Assembly (NCBI RefSeq): GCF_001751365.1
Contig: NZ_LJGT01000041.1
Span: 737,045-801,044 of the forward strand
DNA length: 64,000 bases
From: Streptomyces abyssalis
GTDB taxonomy: Bacteria; Actinomycetota; Actinomycetes; Streptomycetales; Streptomycetaceae
Reading direction: 5' to 3'
Of this stretch, positions 50,752-60,003 are shown piece after piece. Below the pieces are notes generated by a model. That model searched no databases, had not been told where the DNA came from, and saw nothing but the letters and a program-made list of their open reading frames with translations. The stretch's first letter is position 1. Every line of letters begins with the position of its first letter. A program made the position numbers and the translations under genes.

Positions 50752-53357
50752 CCGCAGCCACGGACACCGCGTCGCCGCTGCTCGGAGTGCCCGACCTGTC
50801 GCTGGTCGTCCTCGTGGGCGTCACCGGATCGGGCAAGTCCACCTTCGCCCGCAGGAACTTCCTGCCCACACAGGTGCTCTCCTCGGACTTCTGCCGGGGC
50901 CTGGTGGCCGACGACGAGAACGACCAGGGCGCCACGCGTGACGCGTTCGACGTCCTGCACCACATCGCGGGCAAGCGGCTGGCCGCGGGACGGCTGACCG
51001 TCGTCGACGCGACGAACGTGCAGCCGGAGGCGCGAGGCAGACTCGTGAAGCTGGCACGCGAACACGACGTGCTGCCGGTCGCGATCGTCCTCGACATGCC
51101 GGAGAAGGTGTGCGCCGAGCGCAACGCGCAGCGGCCCGACCGGGCCGGCATGGGCCGCCACGTACTGCCTCGGCAGCGCCGTGAACTGCGCCGTTCCATG
51201 GGGAAGTTGCAGCGCGAGGGGTTCCGCAGGGTGCATGTGCTGCGCAGCCCGGAAGAGGCCGGAGCCGCCGGGATCGCGATCGAGAAGCGGTACAACGACC
51301 TGCGGCATCTGAGCGGGCCGTTCGACATCGTCGGCGACGTACACGGCTGCCGTGCCGAACTGGAGTCCCTGCTGCGGCGCCTCGGCTACGAACTCCTGCG
51401 GGACGGGCAGGGCCGGCCCGTGGACGCGCGCCACCCGGAGGGCCGCACCGCCGTCTTCGTCGGCGACCTCGTCGACCGCGGTCCGGACAGCCCCGGCGTG
51501 CTGCGGCTGGTGATGGGCATGACCGGCGCGGGAAACGCGCTGTGCGTGCCCGGCAACCACGAGAACAAGTTCGGCCGCTTCCTCAAGGGCCGCAACGTGA
51601 AGCTCACCCACGGCCTCGCCGAGACGGCCGCGCAGCTGGAGGGTGAGAGCGAGGAGTTTAGGGCGCGCGCCGCCGCGTTCGTCGACTCGCTCGTCAGCCA
51701 CTACGTGCTGGACGGCGGCGCGCTCGTCGTGTGCCACGCGGGCCTGATCGAGAAGTACCACGGCCGCACGTCGGGACGGGTGCGGGCCTTCGCGATGTAC
51801 GGCGACACCACGGGCGAGACGGACGAGTACGGCCTGCCCGTGCGCTACCCGTGGGCCGAGGAGTACCGGGGCCGCGCCGCGGTCGTCTACGGGCACACGC
51901 CGGTGCCGTCCGCGTCATGGGTCAACAACACCATCTGCCTGGACACCGGCTGCGTCTTCGGCGGCCGGCTCACCGCGCTGCGCTGGCCGGAGCGTGAGCT
52001 GGAGTCAGTCGAGGCCGAGCGGGTCTGGTACGAGCCGGTGCGGCCGGTGGCGGCGACGGGCACGTCCGGCCACCGGGAGCGGCCGCTGGACCTGAACGAC
52101 GTCGCCGGACGGCGGATCGTCGAGACGGCGCACCACGGCCGGATCTCGGTGCATGAGGAGAACTCGGCGGCGGCGCTGGAGGTCATGAGCCGCTTCGCCG
52201 TCGATCCGCACCTGCTGCTGTATCTGCCGCCGACGATGGCGCCCTGCGCGACCTCCTCGGAGGAGGGCTTTCTGGAGCACCCTGCGGAGGCCTTCGCGGC
52301 CTACCGCGCGGAGGGTGTGTCGCGGCTGGTGTGCGAGGAGAAGCACATGGGCTCGCGTGCTGTCGTGCTGGTGTGCCGGGACGCGGAGACGGCGCGGCGC
52401 CGGTTCGGAGCCGCGAACGGCACGAGCGGCGCCGTGCACACCCGTACCGGGCGGCCGTTCTTCGACGAGCCCGCGCTCACCGAGGAGTTCCTGGCGAGGC
52501 TGCGCGAGGCGGTTGCCGGCAGCGGTCTGTGGGACGAACTGGCCACGGACTGGCTGCTGTTCGACGCCGAGCTGCTGCCGTGGTCGCTGAAGGCGTCGGG
52601 GCTGCTGCGCCGGCAGTACGCGGCCGTCGGCGCCGCCGCCGGGGCGGTGTTCCCGCCGGCGGTCGCGGCTCTCCGGGCAGCCGTGGAGCGGGGAGTGGGC
52701 GGAGAGGACGTCGCGGCGCTGCTGGAGCGGCAGCGCGAACGTGCCGAGTGCACCTGGGCGTTCACCGACGCCTACCGCCGCTACTGCTGGCCCGTGGACG
52801 GTCTCGACGGGGTGCGGCTGGCCCCCTTCCAGATACTCGCCGCCGAGGGACGCAGCCTCGCCGCGGTGCCGCACGGCGGGCAACTGGCCTGGCTCGACCG
52901 GCTCGTGGACGCCGACCGGGGAGCCGCAGCGGCGGCCGGGCGCGAGGAGCTGCTGCGCGCGACCGCGAGGGTCACGGTGGAGGCCGGCGATCCCGAGAGC
53001 GAGGCCGCAGCGGTCAAGTGGTGGCTGGAGACCACCGCGTCGGGCGGCGAGGGCATGGTCGTCAAGCCGCTCGACGCGTTCGTGCGCGGCGGGAACGGAC
53101 TGGTGCAACCCGGGGTCAAGTGCCGCGGGCAGGAGTATCTGAGGATCGTCTACGGTCCCGAGTACACCCGGCCCGAGCATCTGTCGCGGCTGCGCTCCCG
53201 TTCCCTCGGGCACAAGCGGTCGCTCGCGCTGCGCGAGTACGCGCTGGGCCTGGAGGCACTGGACCGGCTGGCGGCCGCGGAGCCGCTGTGGCGGGTCCAT
53301 GAGGCGGTGTTCGCCGTGCTGGCGCTGGAGTCGGAGCCGGTCGACCCGCGTCTGTGA
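50748..53357 (+). CDS. pnkp: polynucleotide kinase-phosphatase-ligase Pnkp
   Basis: RNA-repair enzyme of 869 residues with all three modules: a 5'-kinase (P-loop GVTGSGKS, Lys30), a metallophosphatase (GDVHG, GDLVDRG and GNHEN, about 190-470) and a ligase adenylyltransferase whose nucleotidyl lysine is Lys532 in EEKHMGS. With Hen1 it forms the bacterial Pnkp/Hen1 complex, which heals, methylates and seals RNAs cut by ribotoxins. The start ATG overlaps the hen1 stop. Confidence 0.97.
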   Translation: MTAATDTASPLLGVPDLSLVVLVGVTGSGKSTFARRNFLPTQVLSSDFCRGLVADDENDQGATRDAFDVLHHIAGKRLAAGRLTVVDATNVQPEARGRLVKLAREHDVLPVAIVLDMPEKVCAERNAQRPDRAGMGRHVLPRQRRELRRSMGKLQREGFRRVHVLRSPEEAGAAGIAIEKRYNDLRHLSGPFDIVGDVHGCRAELESLLRRLGYELLRDGQGRPVDARHPEGRTAVFVGDLVDRGPDSPGVLRLVMGMTGAGNALCVPGNHENKFGRFLKGRNVKLTHGLAETAAQLEGESEEFRARAAAFVDSLVSHYVLDGGALVVCHAGLIEKYHGRTSGRVRAFAMYGDTTGETDEYGLPVRYPWAEEYRGRAAVVYGHTPVPSASWVNNTICLDTGCVFGGRLTALRWPERELESVEAERVWYEPVRPVAATGTSGHRERPLDLNDVAGRRIVETAHHGRISVHEENSAAALEVMSRFAVDPHLLLYLPPTMAPCATSSEEGFLEHPAEAFAAYRAEGVSRLVCEEKHMGSRAVVLVCRDAETARRRFGAANGTSGAVHTRTGRPFFDEPALTEEFLARLREAVAGSGLWDELATDWLLFDAELLPWSLKASGLLRRQYAAVGAAAGAVFPPAVAALRAAVERGVGGEDVAALLERQRERAECTWAFTDAYRRYCWPVDGLDGVRLAPFQILAAEGRSLAAVPHGGQLAWLDRLVDADRGAAAAAGREELLRATARVTVEAGDPESEAAAVKWWLETTASGGEGMVVKPLDAFVRGGNGLVQPGVKCRGQEYLRIVYGPEYTRPEHLSRLRSRSLGHKRSLALREYALGLEALDRLAAAEPLWRVHEAVFAVLALESEPVDPRL

Positions 53358-53392
53358 GCGGAGCAGGGCGGTCCCGGCAGTCAGCCGTGCTG

Positions 53393-53424
53393 CCGGGCAG
53401 CCGGGCCGGGTTCCGGCTGCCCGG
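53393..53424 (+). terminator. terminator of the hen1-pnkp operon
   Basis: Perfect 12-bp stem CCGGGCAGCCGG / CCGGCTGCCCGG with an 8-base loop, 35 bases after the pnkp stop. The rest of the gap to 53735 has only the shared motif and leader of the next gene. Confidence 0.8.
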
Positions 53425-53583
53425 CCGTACCGGCTGCCGGGTCCGACTGGGCATTGCTCCTCACGCCGCGCCTCAAACCCCGGCCCGCTGGGACCCGCCG
53501 GTAACCACCCGTTCCGGCCATGCCGCATCCCTCAACCCTGCCCCACCGGGTGATTGGACGGTCACATCGAGAGCTGTCCCCGG

Positions 53584-53598
53584 CTAGGTACATATTGC
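53584..53598 (+). promoter_or_regulatory. 15-base motif shared by the two sigma/LamG genes (copy 2)
   Basis: CTAGGTACATATTGC, identical to 42062-42076, 137 bases before the start codon. Confidence 0.75.
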
Positions 53599-53735
53599 CT
53601 ATGGCCTTTTCAGCCTCCTTCCGATGAGCTGGAGAATGACCATTGCCACCGACGCGGTCAGGGCGTCGACCCGCACGTGAGGCATCCGGCTCGTACGGGA
53701 GGCGCAGCGGACTGCCGGGGAGATTGAACGAACGG

Positions 53736-55565
53736 ATGGAATGCGCACGTCTGTCTGATGCGGACCTGCTCCGTCTCGTACGAGCGGGAGGGGAGCCGTC
53801 GAACGCTGCGCTCCGTGAGCTGGAGCGACGCCACTTCCAGGCGGTGAGAGTCTTCGCGTCGGCCTGCGTCGTCAGCTCCTCGGCGGCGGACGCTCTGGCC
53901 GGCCAGGCGTGGAAACAGGCGCTGCGGCCGCAGGACGGAGAAGCTTCGGGTGCGGTGCGTCCACACGCGCTGTCCGTCGTGCTGCGTACGGCCGCCGCAT
54001 GGTCCCGCTCAGAGCAGCAGAGCGTTCTCAGCCCGGACTTGGTCTCCTGGGCCGCCGCGCACGCTCCGGCGCATGGGACCGGCGACGAGGACGCCCAGCC
54101 GCAGTTCCACCCCCTCTCGGTGGCCTCGCGGGCCTTCGCCGGGCTGACCGAGCACAGCCAGACGGTGCTGTGGCACAAGGCCGTGGAGCACGACGAGACG
54201 GAGCGCATCCAGGAGATCCTCGGCCCCGGCGGCGAGGCGGTGCACCTGCTGGAGCGGCGTGCGCGCAACGAGCTGTACAACGTCTACGTACAGCTCCACC
54301 AGGCCGGTCTGGCCGACGAGTGCCGGCCCTTCCACCGGATGGTCCTGGCCTACGCCGAGGAGAAGGCCATCGACATGGCGGCGGATCTCGCGCCGCACCT
54401 CGAAGGCTGTGCCGCCTGTTCGCGGGCCGTCGCCGACCTCGGGCGGATGCGCGTCGACTGCGGGGCGTTCCTCGCGGAGGCGGTCCTGCCGTGGGGAGGC
54501 GAGGAGTACGTCGCCATCAGGGCGGAGGAGGACGCCCCCGTGGGCACCGCCCTCGAACTCCTCCCGGGCGGCGCGCACTTGAGGCACACGCCGGGCCGGA
54601 TGCACCGCCGCCTCTTCGGGCGCTGGGGCCCCGCCCGTCCTGTCCTCCCCGGGGGGCGGCGCACCACCCGGGTGCTGCAGAGCCTCGCCATCATCGGACT
54701 CACCTCCCTGGCCGCGGCGTTCGCCTTCTCCGGCAGCCTCCGGCCCGGTGCGCCACAGGGCAACGAGTCCGGCCCGTCCGAGAGCGCGCAGCCCGCACCG
54801 CCCGGTCAGCCCGGTCCTCCCCGCGCGACCGCCACGGCCACCTCGACCGTGACGGAGACCCCCAGCTCCAAGCCGCCCCCGGAGCGCAGCAAGGCCCCGC
54901 CCCCCGCTTCCAGGGCTCCCGTACGCGGCGCGATCCTGGAGTGGGTCTTCGAGGGGGTCAAGGGCGGTGTGGTGGCCGACACTTCGAAGAACGGCCGCAG
55001 CGGCACCTTCGCGGGCTCGCCGCCCCCGGACGCCGCCGGGGGAGGTGTCCGGTTCGCCGGACAGCAGTCCGTCGTCTCGGACGGCCCCGTCGTCGACACC
55101 GAGCGCGGCTTCACCGTGTCGGCGCGGGTCAAGCTCGACAGCCTCGGCGACGACCAGGCCGTGGTCACCCAGGACGCGGACCGGTCCAGCGGCTTCCTGC
55201 TCCAGTACGACGCGGAGGAGGACCGCTGGGAGATGCGCATCCCCGACGAGGACGAAGAGGACGCGGAGGAGGCCGAAGCCGACGAGGCGGCCACCGACTT
55301 CGGCCCTGACACGGGAGTGTGGACGCACCTGACCGGTGTCTACGACGACAAGGACGACGAGATCCGTCTCTACGTCGACGGCCGGCTTGAGGACACGACC
55401 GAGCACGAGGAAGGCGACTTCGCCTCCGACGGCGACTTCGCCGTCGGCCGCGGGCTGTCGGGCGGCGCGGGCTTCCGTGGGGTGGAGGGCACCGTCGACG
55501 ACGTGAGGGCCTTCGACAGAGCGATCAGCGGGAGCGACGCGGCGGCCCTCGCCAGGAGGTCCTGA
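53736..55565 (+). CDS. ECF-sigma-like / zinc-finger / TM / LamG fusion protein (copy 2)
   Basis: Paralogue of the gene at 42211, 609 residues, same domain order. Sigma region 2-like part (ARLSDADLLRLVR), region 4-like part (LTEHSQTVLWHKAVEHDETE and RRARNELYNVYVQLHQAG), zinc motif H-x3-C-x2-C (HLEGCAACSRA), membrane helix (SLAIIGLTSLAAAFAFSG), Thr/Pro stalk and LamG domain. The two LamG parts are strongly alike: QQSVVSDGPVVDT against EQSVVSDGPVVDT, and DGDFAVGRGL in both. It lacks the long Ser/Thr/Gly insertion of copy 1. ATG 53736 is used, as in copy 1; TTG 53724 is possible. Confidence 0.85.
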   Translation: MECARLSDADLLRLVRAGGEPSNAALRELERRHFQAVRVFASACVVSSSAADALAGQAWKQALRPQDGEASGAVRPHALSVVLRTAAAWSRSEQQSVLSPDLVSWAAAHAPAHGTGDEDAQPQFHPLSVASRAFAGLTEHSQTVLWHKAVEHDETERIQEILGPGGEAVHLLERRARNELYNVYVQLHQAGLADECRPFHRMVLAYAEEKAIDMAADLAPHLEGCAACSRAVADLGRMRVDCGAFLAEAVLPWGGEEYVAIRAEEDAPVGTALELLPGGAHLRHTPGRMHRRLFGRWGPARPVLPGGRRTTRVLQSLAIIGLTSLAAAFAFSGSLRPGAPQGNESGPSESAQPAPPGQPGPPRATATATSTVTETPSSKPPPERSKAPPPASRAPVRGAILEWVFEGVKGGVVADTSKNGRSGTFAGSPPPDAAGGGVRFAGQQSVVSDGPVVDTERGFTVSARVKLDSLGDDQAVVTQDADRSSGFLLQYDAEEDRWEMRIPDEDEEDAEEAEADEAATDFGPDTGVWTHLTGVYDDKDDEIRLYVDGRLEDTTEHEEGDFASDGDFAVGRGLSGGAGFRGVEGTVDDVRAFDRAISGSDAAALARRS

Positions 55566-55597
55566 CCGCTGACTGCCCGCCGCGGCGTGACTCCCTG

Positions 55598-55724
55598 GGG
55601 CGTGTCCGCGAGGTCCCGCCCCCGGACTCGGTTCCGGTGAGGGCTCAGCGTCGCCGGTCGCGGGGGGCGGCCCGCCCCGGGCGAAGGCCCAGGGGGCGGG
55701 CGCCGCCGCTGTGCGGACACGCCC
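55598..55724 (+). repeat. long-range inverted repeat with internal GC hairpins
   Basis: GGGCGTGTCCGC (55598-55609) and its exact complement GCGGACACGCCC (55713-55724) enclose 103 bases that contain further GC-rich complementary arms. It lies in the gap after copy 2 of the sigma/LamG gene and may be a terminator or a dispersed palindromic element. Confidence 0.6.
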
Positions 55725-55843
55725 TCGGCGCCCCGGTTCCGCCCGTACGAAGCGGGCTCGGGGCGCATTCGTGTCCGGGGAGGGCACGGGCGCTCCGTGG
55801 GTTTCTTGCGTATCCGTATATCGCCCGACCCGTATAGGCGCGT

Positions 55844-55855
55844 CACGGATCCGTG
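55844..55855. promoter_or_regulatory. 12-bp palindrome upstream of the metalloprotease gene
   Basis: CACGGATCCGTG, a perfect palindrome, next to two copies of CCGTATA (55814 and 55830) in an AT-richer patch that probably contains the promoter. Confidence 0.45.
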
Positions 55856-55982
55856 AGTAGCTTCCCTGGCGATCGGTATGCGGGCCCCCGGTTCGGGCCC
55901 GAGGATTCGCGGCGGTACCCCCCACGGGACCCATGGTCCGCCCGACGCGGGTGAACGCCGCCCCCCACAGAGGAGATTGCCA

Positions 55983-56546
55983 ATGCGCACGCTGCTTCGA
56001 AGACTGACCGGCGCCGCCGCTCTCGTCTTCGCTCTCGTCTTCGCCTTCCCCGTCTCGGCGACCGCCGCCGAGATCAGCGACGCAGCACGTTCCGACGCCG
56101 CCGTCTCCGCCGTCGCGCAGCAGGCCGGCCAAGCGGCACTCTCGGAGGGCTTCCCCACCGGTGACGCGCCGGGCTCCCCCGCACTTCCCGACGCCCCCCG
56201 TGACGACAGTCCAGGCTTCACCGCCTGGACGTACCACATCACTTCCTCCTGCAGCGGTCTCGAAGGCCCGATACGCCAGGGCGCGAACTTCTGGGGCGAC
56301 GCCCAGGAGACGTCCTCCAGCGGCACCCCGGTCGAGTGCACCGGCGGCTACGTGCAGGGCTGCGGCGGCGGGAACGTCGTCGGGTGCAACTGGGGCCAGG
56401 GGCAGCGCATCATGCTCTCCACGCTCGTCAGTGACTTCGCCCTGCTCGCCGCGCACGAGTTCGGGCACAACTGGTACGGGCACTCCCCCGCGGGATGCGC
56501 GAACTGGGCAAGCGCGTACGAGGTGATGCGGCCGACCATGTGCTGA
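55983..56546 (+). CDS. small secreted zinc metalloprotease-like protein
   Basis: Secreted protein of 187 residues. The signal peptide (core ALVFALVFAFPVSA) ends near residue 28. The mature part is short and has six cysteines (90, 119, 127, 135, 172, 187) that could form three disulfides. The zinc motif is HEFGHNWYGH (His158, Glu159, His162, His167) followed by a Met-turn-like YEVMRP. The spacing HExxH-x4-H is one residue shorter than the metzincin HExxHxxGxxH and differs from snapalysin (HExxHxxGxxD). Protease activity is likely but unproven. ATG 55983 has GAGGAG upstream. Confidence 0.78.
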   Translation: MRTLLRRLTGAAALVFALVFAFPVSATAAEISDAARSDAAVSAVAQQAGQAALSEGFPTGDAPGSPALPDAPRDDSPGFTAWTYHITSSCSGLEGPIRQGANFWGDAQETSSSGTPVECTGGYVQGCGGGNVVGCNWGQGQRIMLSTLVSDFALLAAHEFGHNWYGHSPAGCANWASAYEVMRPTMC

Positions 56547-56876
56547 CGGCACCGCCGTCTCCGGCGGATCAGCCGAACGTGCGGATGGCGGCTGTCGTCA
56601 TGCCGCCGGACCCTCGCAGGCGTGTGGTTGACCTCCCCCCGGCCCCGCCGGGGGAGAGGCCCCGGTTACGGCAGGACAGACGTGCCGCAGCCGTGTGAAC
56701 TCACACCGCATGGGGGTCCGGCACCATGGCCGGCGTCCGGTGCACCCGCCTTCGGCTGATCCCGCCGGACAGGCTCCGGCAGGCGGCCTCCGGCGGAACC
56801 ACGCCGGGGGCCGCAGGCGCGTGACGGCACCCGGCCCGGCCGCTCGCCCGTCGCGCGCCCGCCGCAGGCCCATGCT
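56547..56876. other. intergenic region with terminator and dyad
   Basis: 330 bases between convergent genes. It holds a hairpin CTCCCCCCGG / CCGGGGGAG (56633-56656), probably a terminator, and the dyad GTGTGA-AC-TCACAC (56693-56706). No gene is seen. Confidence 0.5.
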
Positions 56877-59714
56877 CTATCCGGGGCCGCGTCCCGCCGG
56901 TTCGGTGTGCTCCGCGAGGGCCTGCCGTGAGCTGATGCCGAGCTTGCGCATCGCCCGCGCGACGTGCTGCTCCACCGTCCGCGGAGACAGGTGGAGGGTG
57001 GCCGCTATCTCCCTGTTCGTCAGGCCGGTCGCGGCGAGTTCCGCCACCTCGCCCTCACGCGGGGACATCCGCTGGGCGTACGAGGGACGCCCCGGGGCCC
57101 GGCGCCGGGCCGCCGCGGGGCCGTGGGCGCGCAGCGTCGCCCGTACACGGGCCGCGTCCCACACCGCGCCGAGCGCGGTCAGCTGCTCCACCGTCTCCCC
57201 GAGACGGCGCGCGGCAGCCTCCGCGTCGCTGCCGAGAAGGAACGCGCAGCGCCCGGCACGCTCGGCCATCAGGGCGGACGCGTACGGGTGCGGCAGCCGC
57301 GCATAGGCCGCGGCCGCCTCCTCGAAGCGTCCGAAGGCCGCCTCCACTTCGCCGTCCTCCTCGGCCAGCACGGCCCGGCACCACAGCAGCGCGGCCGCGG
57401 CCGAAGGAGCGTCCCGTCCCGCGATGCCGTCGGCGAACTCGCCCACCTTCTCGCGCGCCTCGGAGGGTCTGCCTGCGCGGACGTGGGCCTCGGCCACCCA
57501 GGGCGCGAGCGGCGCGCCCCAGACCCAGACGCCCTTCCTCCGCAGCCGCTCCCAGGCCCAAGCGGCCGCCCTCTCCGCCGAGTCGACGTCCTGGCGTGCC
57601 AGCCGCAGCCGGATGTACGCCCCTGCCGCCGTGGTCGCGACGGGAGCCTCGCAGGCCTCCCACGCCTCGCACGCCGGCGGCTCGGACGCTCCGGACGGGC
57701 GCGGCTCACCGCACGGCAGCCAGTCCTCCGCCGCGGCCCACTCGCCCTTCGCCAGCGCCAGCAGGGCCAGCACCACGCGGGCGTCGTTCGCGACCCCGTC
57801 CTCGGCGGCGAGCCCCGTGCACCGTTCGGCGAGTCCGTCCCAGCGGCCCGTCAGCCAGTCGCGCAGGAGCGCCGTGCCGCGACCCACCCGCTCCAGGAAC
57901 GGCGCCCCGCTGCGTACGGCCAACTCGACGCCCTCCAGGAGGAGTTCACCGGCCCGACGATGGTGGCCGAGATACACCGCACCGTTGGCCGTGTTGCAGA
58001 GCCCGCGTGCCGCCTGTTGCCTCTCGGCCCGCCGCGGGCTGTTGCGCGGCAGCCTCTCCACCAGTCCCCAGGCCTCCGGGTCACCGGAGTTCATCAGCAC
58101 CGTCGCCCGGCACGCCGCGACAGCCGTGCGCGTCGTGCGGTCCCCTGAGGCGGCTGCCGCCTCCTCGGCGCGCCGCAGCCAGGCGAGGTTGTCACGCAGA
58201 CCGAGGCCGGGGAAGAACGGGTTGGCCAGGGCCGCCGTGGCCCGCGCGGCCAGTGCGGGCCGCTCCGTCAACTCCTCGGCAGCGCGCCGCAGTTCGGCCC
58301 GCCCCTCCTCGAAGCGGCGCTTCTGGTTATGCAGCAGCAGACCGAGTTCGAGCCGCATCTCACCGCGAGCCGCGGCCGGCAGCGCCGGGTCGTCGACGAT
58401 CCCGCGCAGCGCCCGCGCCGTCCCCTCCGACCGTGGGCCGAACATGGCCCCGCGAGCCAGGTTCAGCGCCAGCCGGCCCCGCTTGTCCGGCGGCAGCCCC
58501 ACGGCACCCAGGACCTGCTCCAGCAGCGCGAACCGTGCCTCGTCCCCGCCGCCGGCAACGTCCCCGCGCTCGTCGCCCTCGCCGAAGTCCCCGTCCCGTT
58601 CCGGGTTCCCGTCCGCACTCTCGCCGCAGCCGCCCGCGGCCACGTGCTCCGCGGCACGCAGCCAGTCCTCCGTACGGCCGCCGCCCTGCCAGTGCCGGGC
58701 GACCCGGGTCCACGGCACAGGGGCGCGGTCCGCGAGCATCGCCGCGGCGCGTTCGTGCAGCCTCTCCCGTACGGGCCCCGGCAGTTCCTCGTACACGGCC
58801 GAGGCCTCCAGCGGTACCGCGAACCCGTACCGGCCCTGCTCCGTCTCCCGCAGCACCGAGCCGTTCAGTGCCGCCACCAGCGCCTCGTGGCCGCCGTCCC
58901 CGGTCAGCCCCGCCACGGTGGCCAGATCGCGTGCGCCGGCGGGCTCGCCGAGCACCGCGGCCGCCCAGACGACCGGACGGTGCCGCTCCGGCAGGGCACC
59001 CGCCCTGTCCAGCACCAGCTCGGCCAGGCGGACCGGCACGCCCGCCTCGTCCACGTCCCCGGCTGTGAAGTGCCTTCGGTTCCGGCCGCCTGAGGAGTCG
59101 CGCAGTGTGCACAGCAGGTCGACGACCACCTGCGGTATGCCCGCGGACCGGCGGTGCAGCCCCGTGACGAACTCCTGGGTGCAGCGCTGTGCACCGAGCA
59201 ACTCCCCGGCGAGAGCGCGTACTTGCCGCTCGTCCAGGGGAGGCGGCGAGCAGCGGGTGACGGACAGCCGCGACGGGTAGTCCACGGCACGGCCCAACGG
59301 AAGCCCGGGCCGCGACAGTTGGCCTGGCCGGTAGGTGAGCACGGCCATGAAGCGTGCGGGCGGATCACTCAGCAGGTGCCGCAGCAGCCGGAGGTTCTCC
59401 TCGTCCGCGTGGTGCACGTCCTCGACGACGAGCAGCGCGGGGCGTACGGAGGCGAGCGCCGACTCCAGGGAAGGATGCGGGACGGAGCCGGCCGCCGCGC
59501 CGGGATCGGCGACGTCGGGCCCGCCGGACGTACGGAAGGTGACGGCCAGCCGCGGCACGCATCTCGCCGCCGGCGACTCCAGCAGCCGCCGTACGAGTTC
59601 ACTCTTGCCCATGCCGGCTTCGCCGCCGACCAGCAGCAGCGCCGGACGCGCGGGCCCTTCCGCGTCGCCGGACAGCGCGCACGTCAACTGCCGCTCACAC
59701 GTCTGCTCGCACAC
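56877..59714 (-). CDS. large ATP-binding LuxR-family (LAL) regulator, copy 2
   Basis: LAL-type regulator of 945 residues. Walker A is GGEAGMGKSEL (Lys37) and Walker B LLVVEDVHHAD. The central region is Ala/Leu/Glu-rich TPR-like, and the C-terminal HTH is SPREGEVAELAATGLTNREIAATLHLSPRTVEQHV. GTG 59714 gives MCEQTCERQ, unusual but the only start that keeps the P-loop near residue 37. It differs from copy 1 in sequence and lies 8 kb from it. Confidence 0.9.
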   Translation of the reverse strand: MCEQTCERQLTCALSGDAEGPARPALLLVGGEAGMGKSELVRRLLESPAARCVPRLAVTFRTSGGPDVADPGAAAGSVPHPSLESALASVRPALLVVEDVHHADEENLRLLRHLLSDPPARFMAVLTYRPGQLSRPGLPLGRAVDYPSRLSVTRCSPPPLDERQVRALAGELLGAQRCTQEFVTGLHRRSAGIPQVVVDLLCTLRDSSGGRNRRHFTAGDVDEAGVPVRLAELVLDRAGALPERHRPVVWAAAVLGEPAGARDLATVAGLTGDGGHEALVAALNGSVLRETEQGRYGFAVPLEASAVYEELPGPVRERLHERAAAMLADRAPVPWTRVARHWQGGGRTEDWLRAAEHVAAGGCGESADGNPERDGDFGEGDERGDVAGGGDEARFALLEQVLGAVGLPPDKRGRLALNLARGAMFGPRSEGTARALRGIVDDPALPAAARGEMRLELGLLLHNQKRRFEEGRAELRRAAEELTERPALAARATAALANPFFPGLGLRDNLAWLRRAEEAAAASGDRTTRTAVAACRATVLMNSGDPEAWGLVERLPRNSPRRAERQQAARGLCNTANGAVYLGHHRRAGELLLEGVELAVRSGAPFLERVGRGTALLRDWLTGRWDGLAERCTGLAAEDGVANDARVVLALLALAKGEWAAAEDWLPCGEPRPSGASEPPACEAWEACEAPVATTAAGAYIRLRLARQDVDSAERAAAWAWERLRRKGVWVWGAPLAPWVAEAHVRAGRPSEAREKVGEFADGIAGRDAPSAAAALLWCRAVLAEEDGEVEAAFGRFEEAAAAYARLPHPYASALMAERAGRCAFLLGSDAEAAARRLGETVEQLTALGAVWDAARVRATLRAHGPAAARRRAPGRPSYAQRMSPREGEVAELAATGLTNREIAATLHLSPRTVEQHVARAMRKLGISSRQALAEHTEPAGRGPG

Positions 59715-59837
59715 GAGAGGCCGCTCCTCGCCCAGTCGTCACGAACTCCTCGCCCCACCGGGCCCTCTGCGAGCGGACGCACATGCCACCGATGGCCGGT
59801 GCCCCGCTATGTATCACGTATTCGCACTTATGCACCA

Positions 59838-59857
59838 GAGCCGTGACTTGACGGCTC
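59838..59857. promoter_or_regulatory. inverted repeat upstream of LAL copy 2
   Basis: GAGCCGT-N6-ACGGCTC in an AT-richer part of the 289-base divergent gap. It is a candidate operator for the LAL gene or the oxidoreductase gene. Confidence 0.4.
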
Positions 59858-60003
59858 CGCAGAGTCAACTCCGGGCCCTGATGCGGTAGTACAGCCTGAG
59901 CCGGCACCGGCAGGCGTCAGCGGGACAGCAGACGGGACGCCGCCACGACGCCGAACAGGGCCGGAACCGTGTAACAGCCGCCCGCAGCAGGGGGAGATCA
60001 CCG

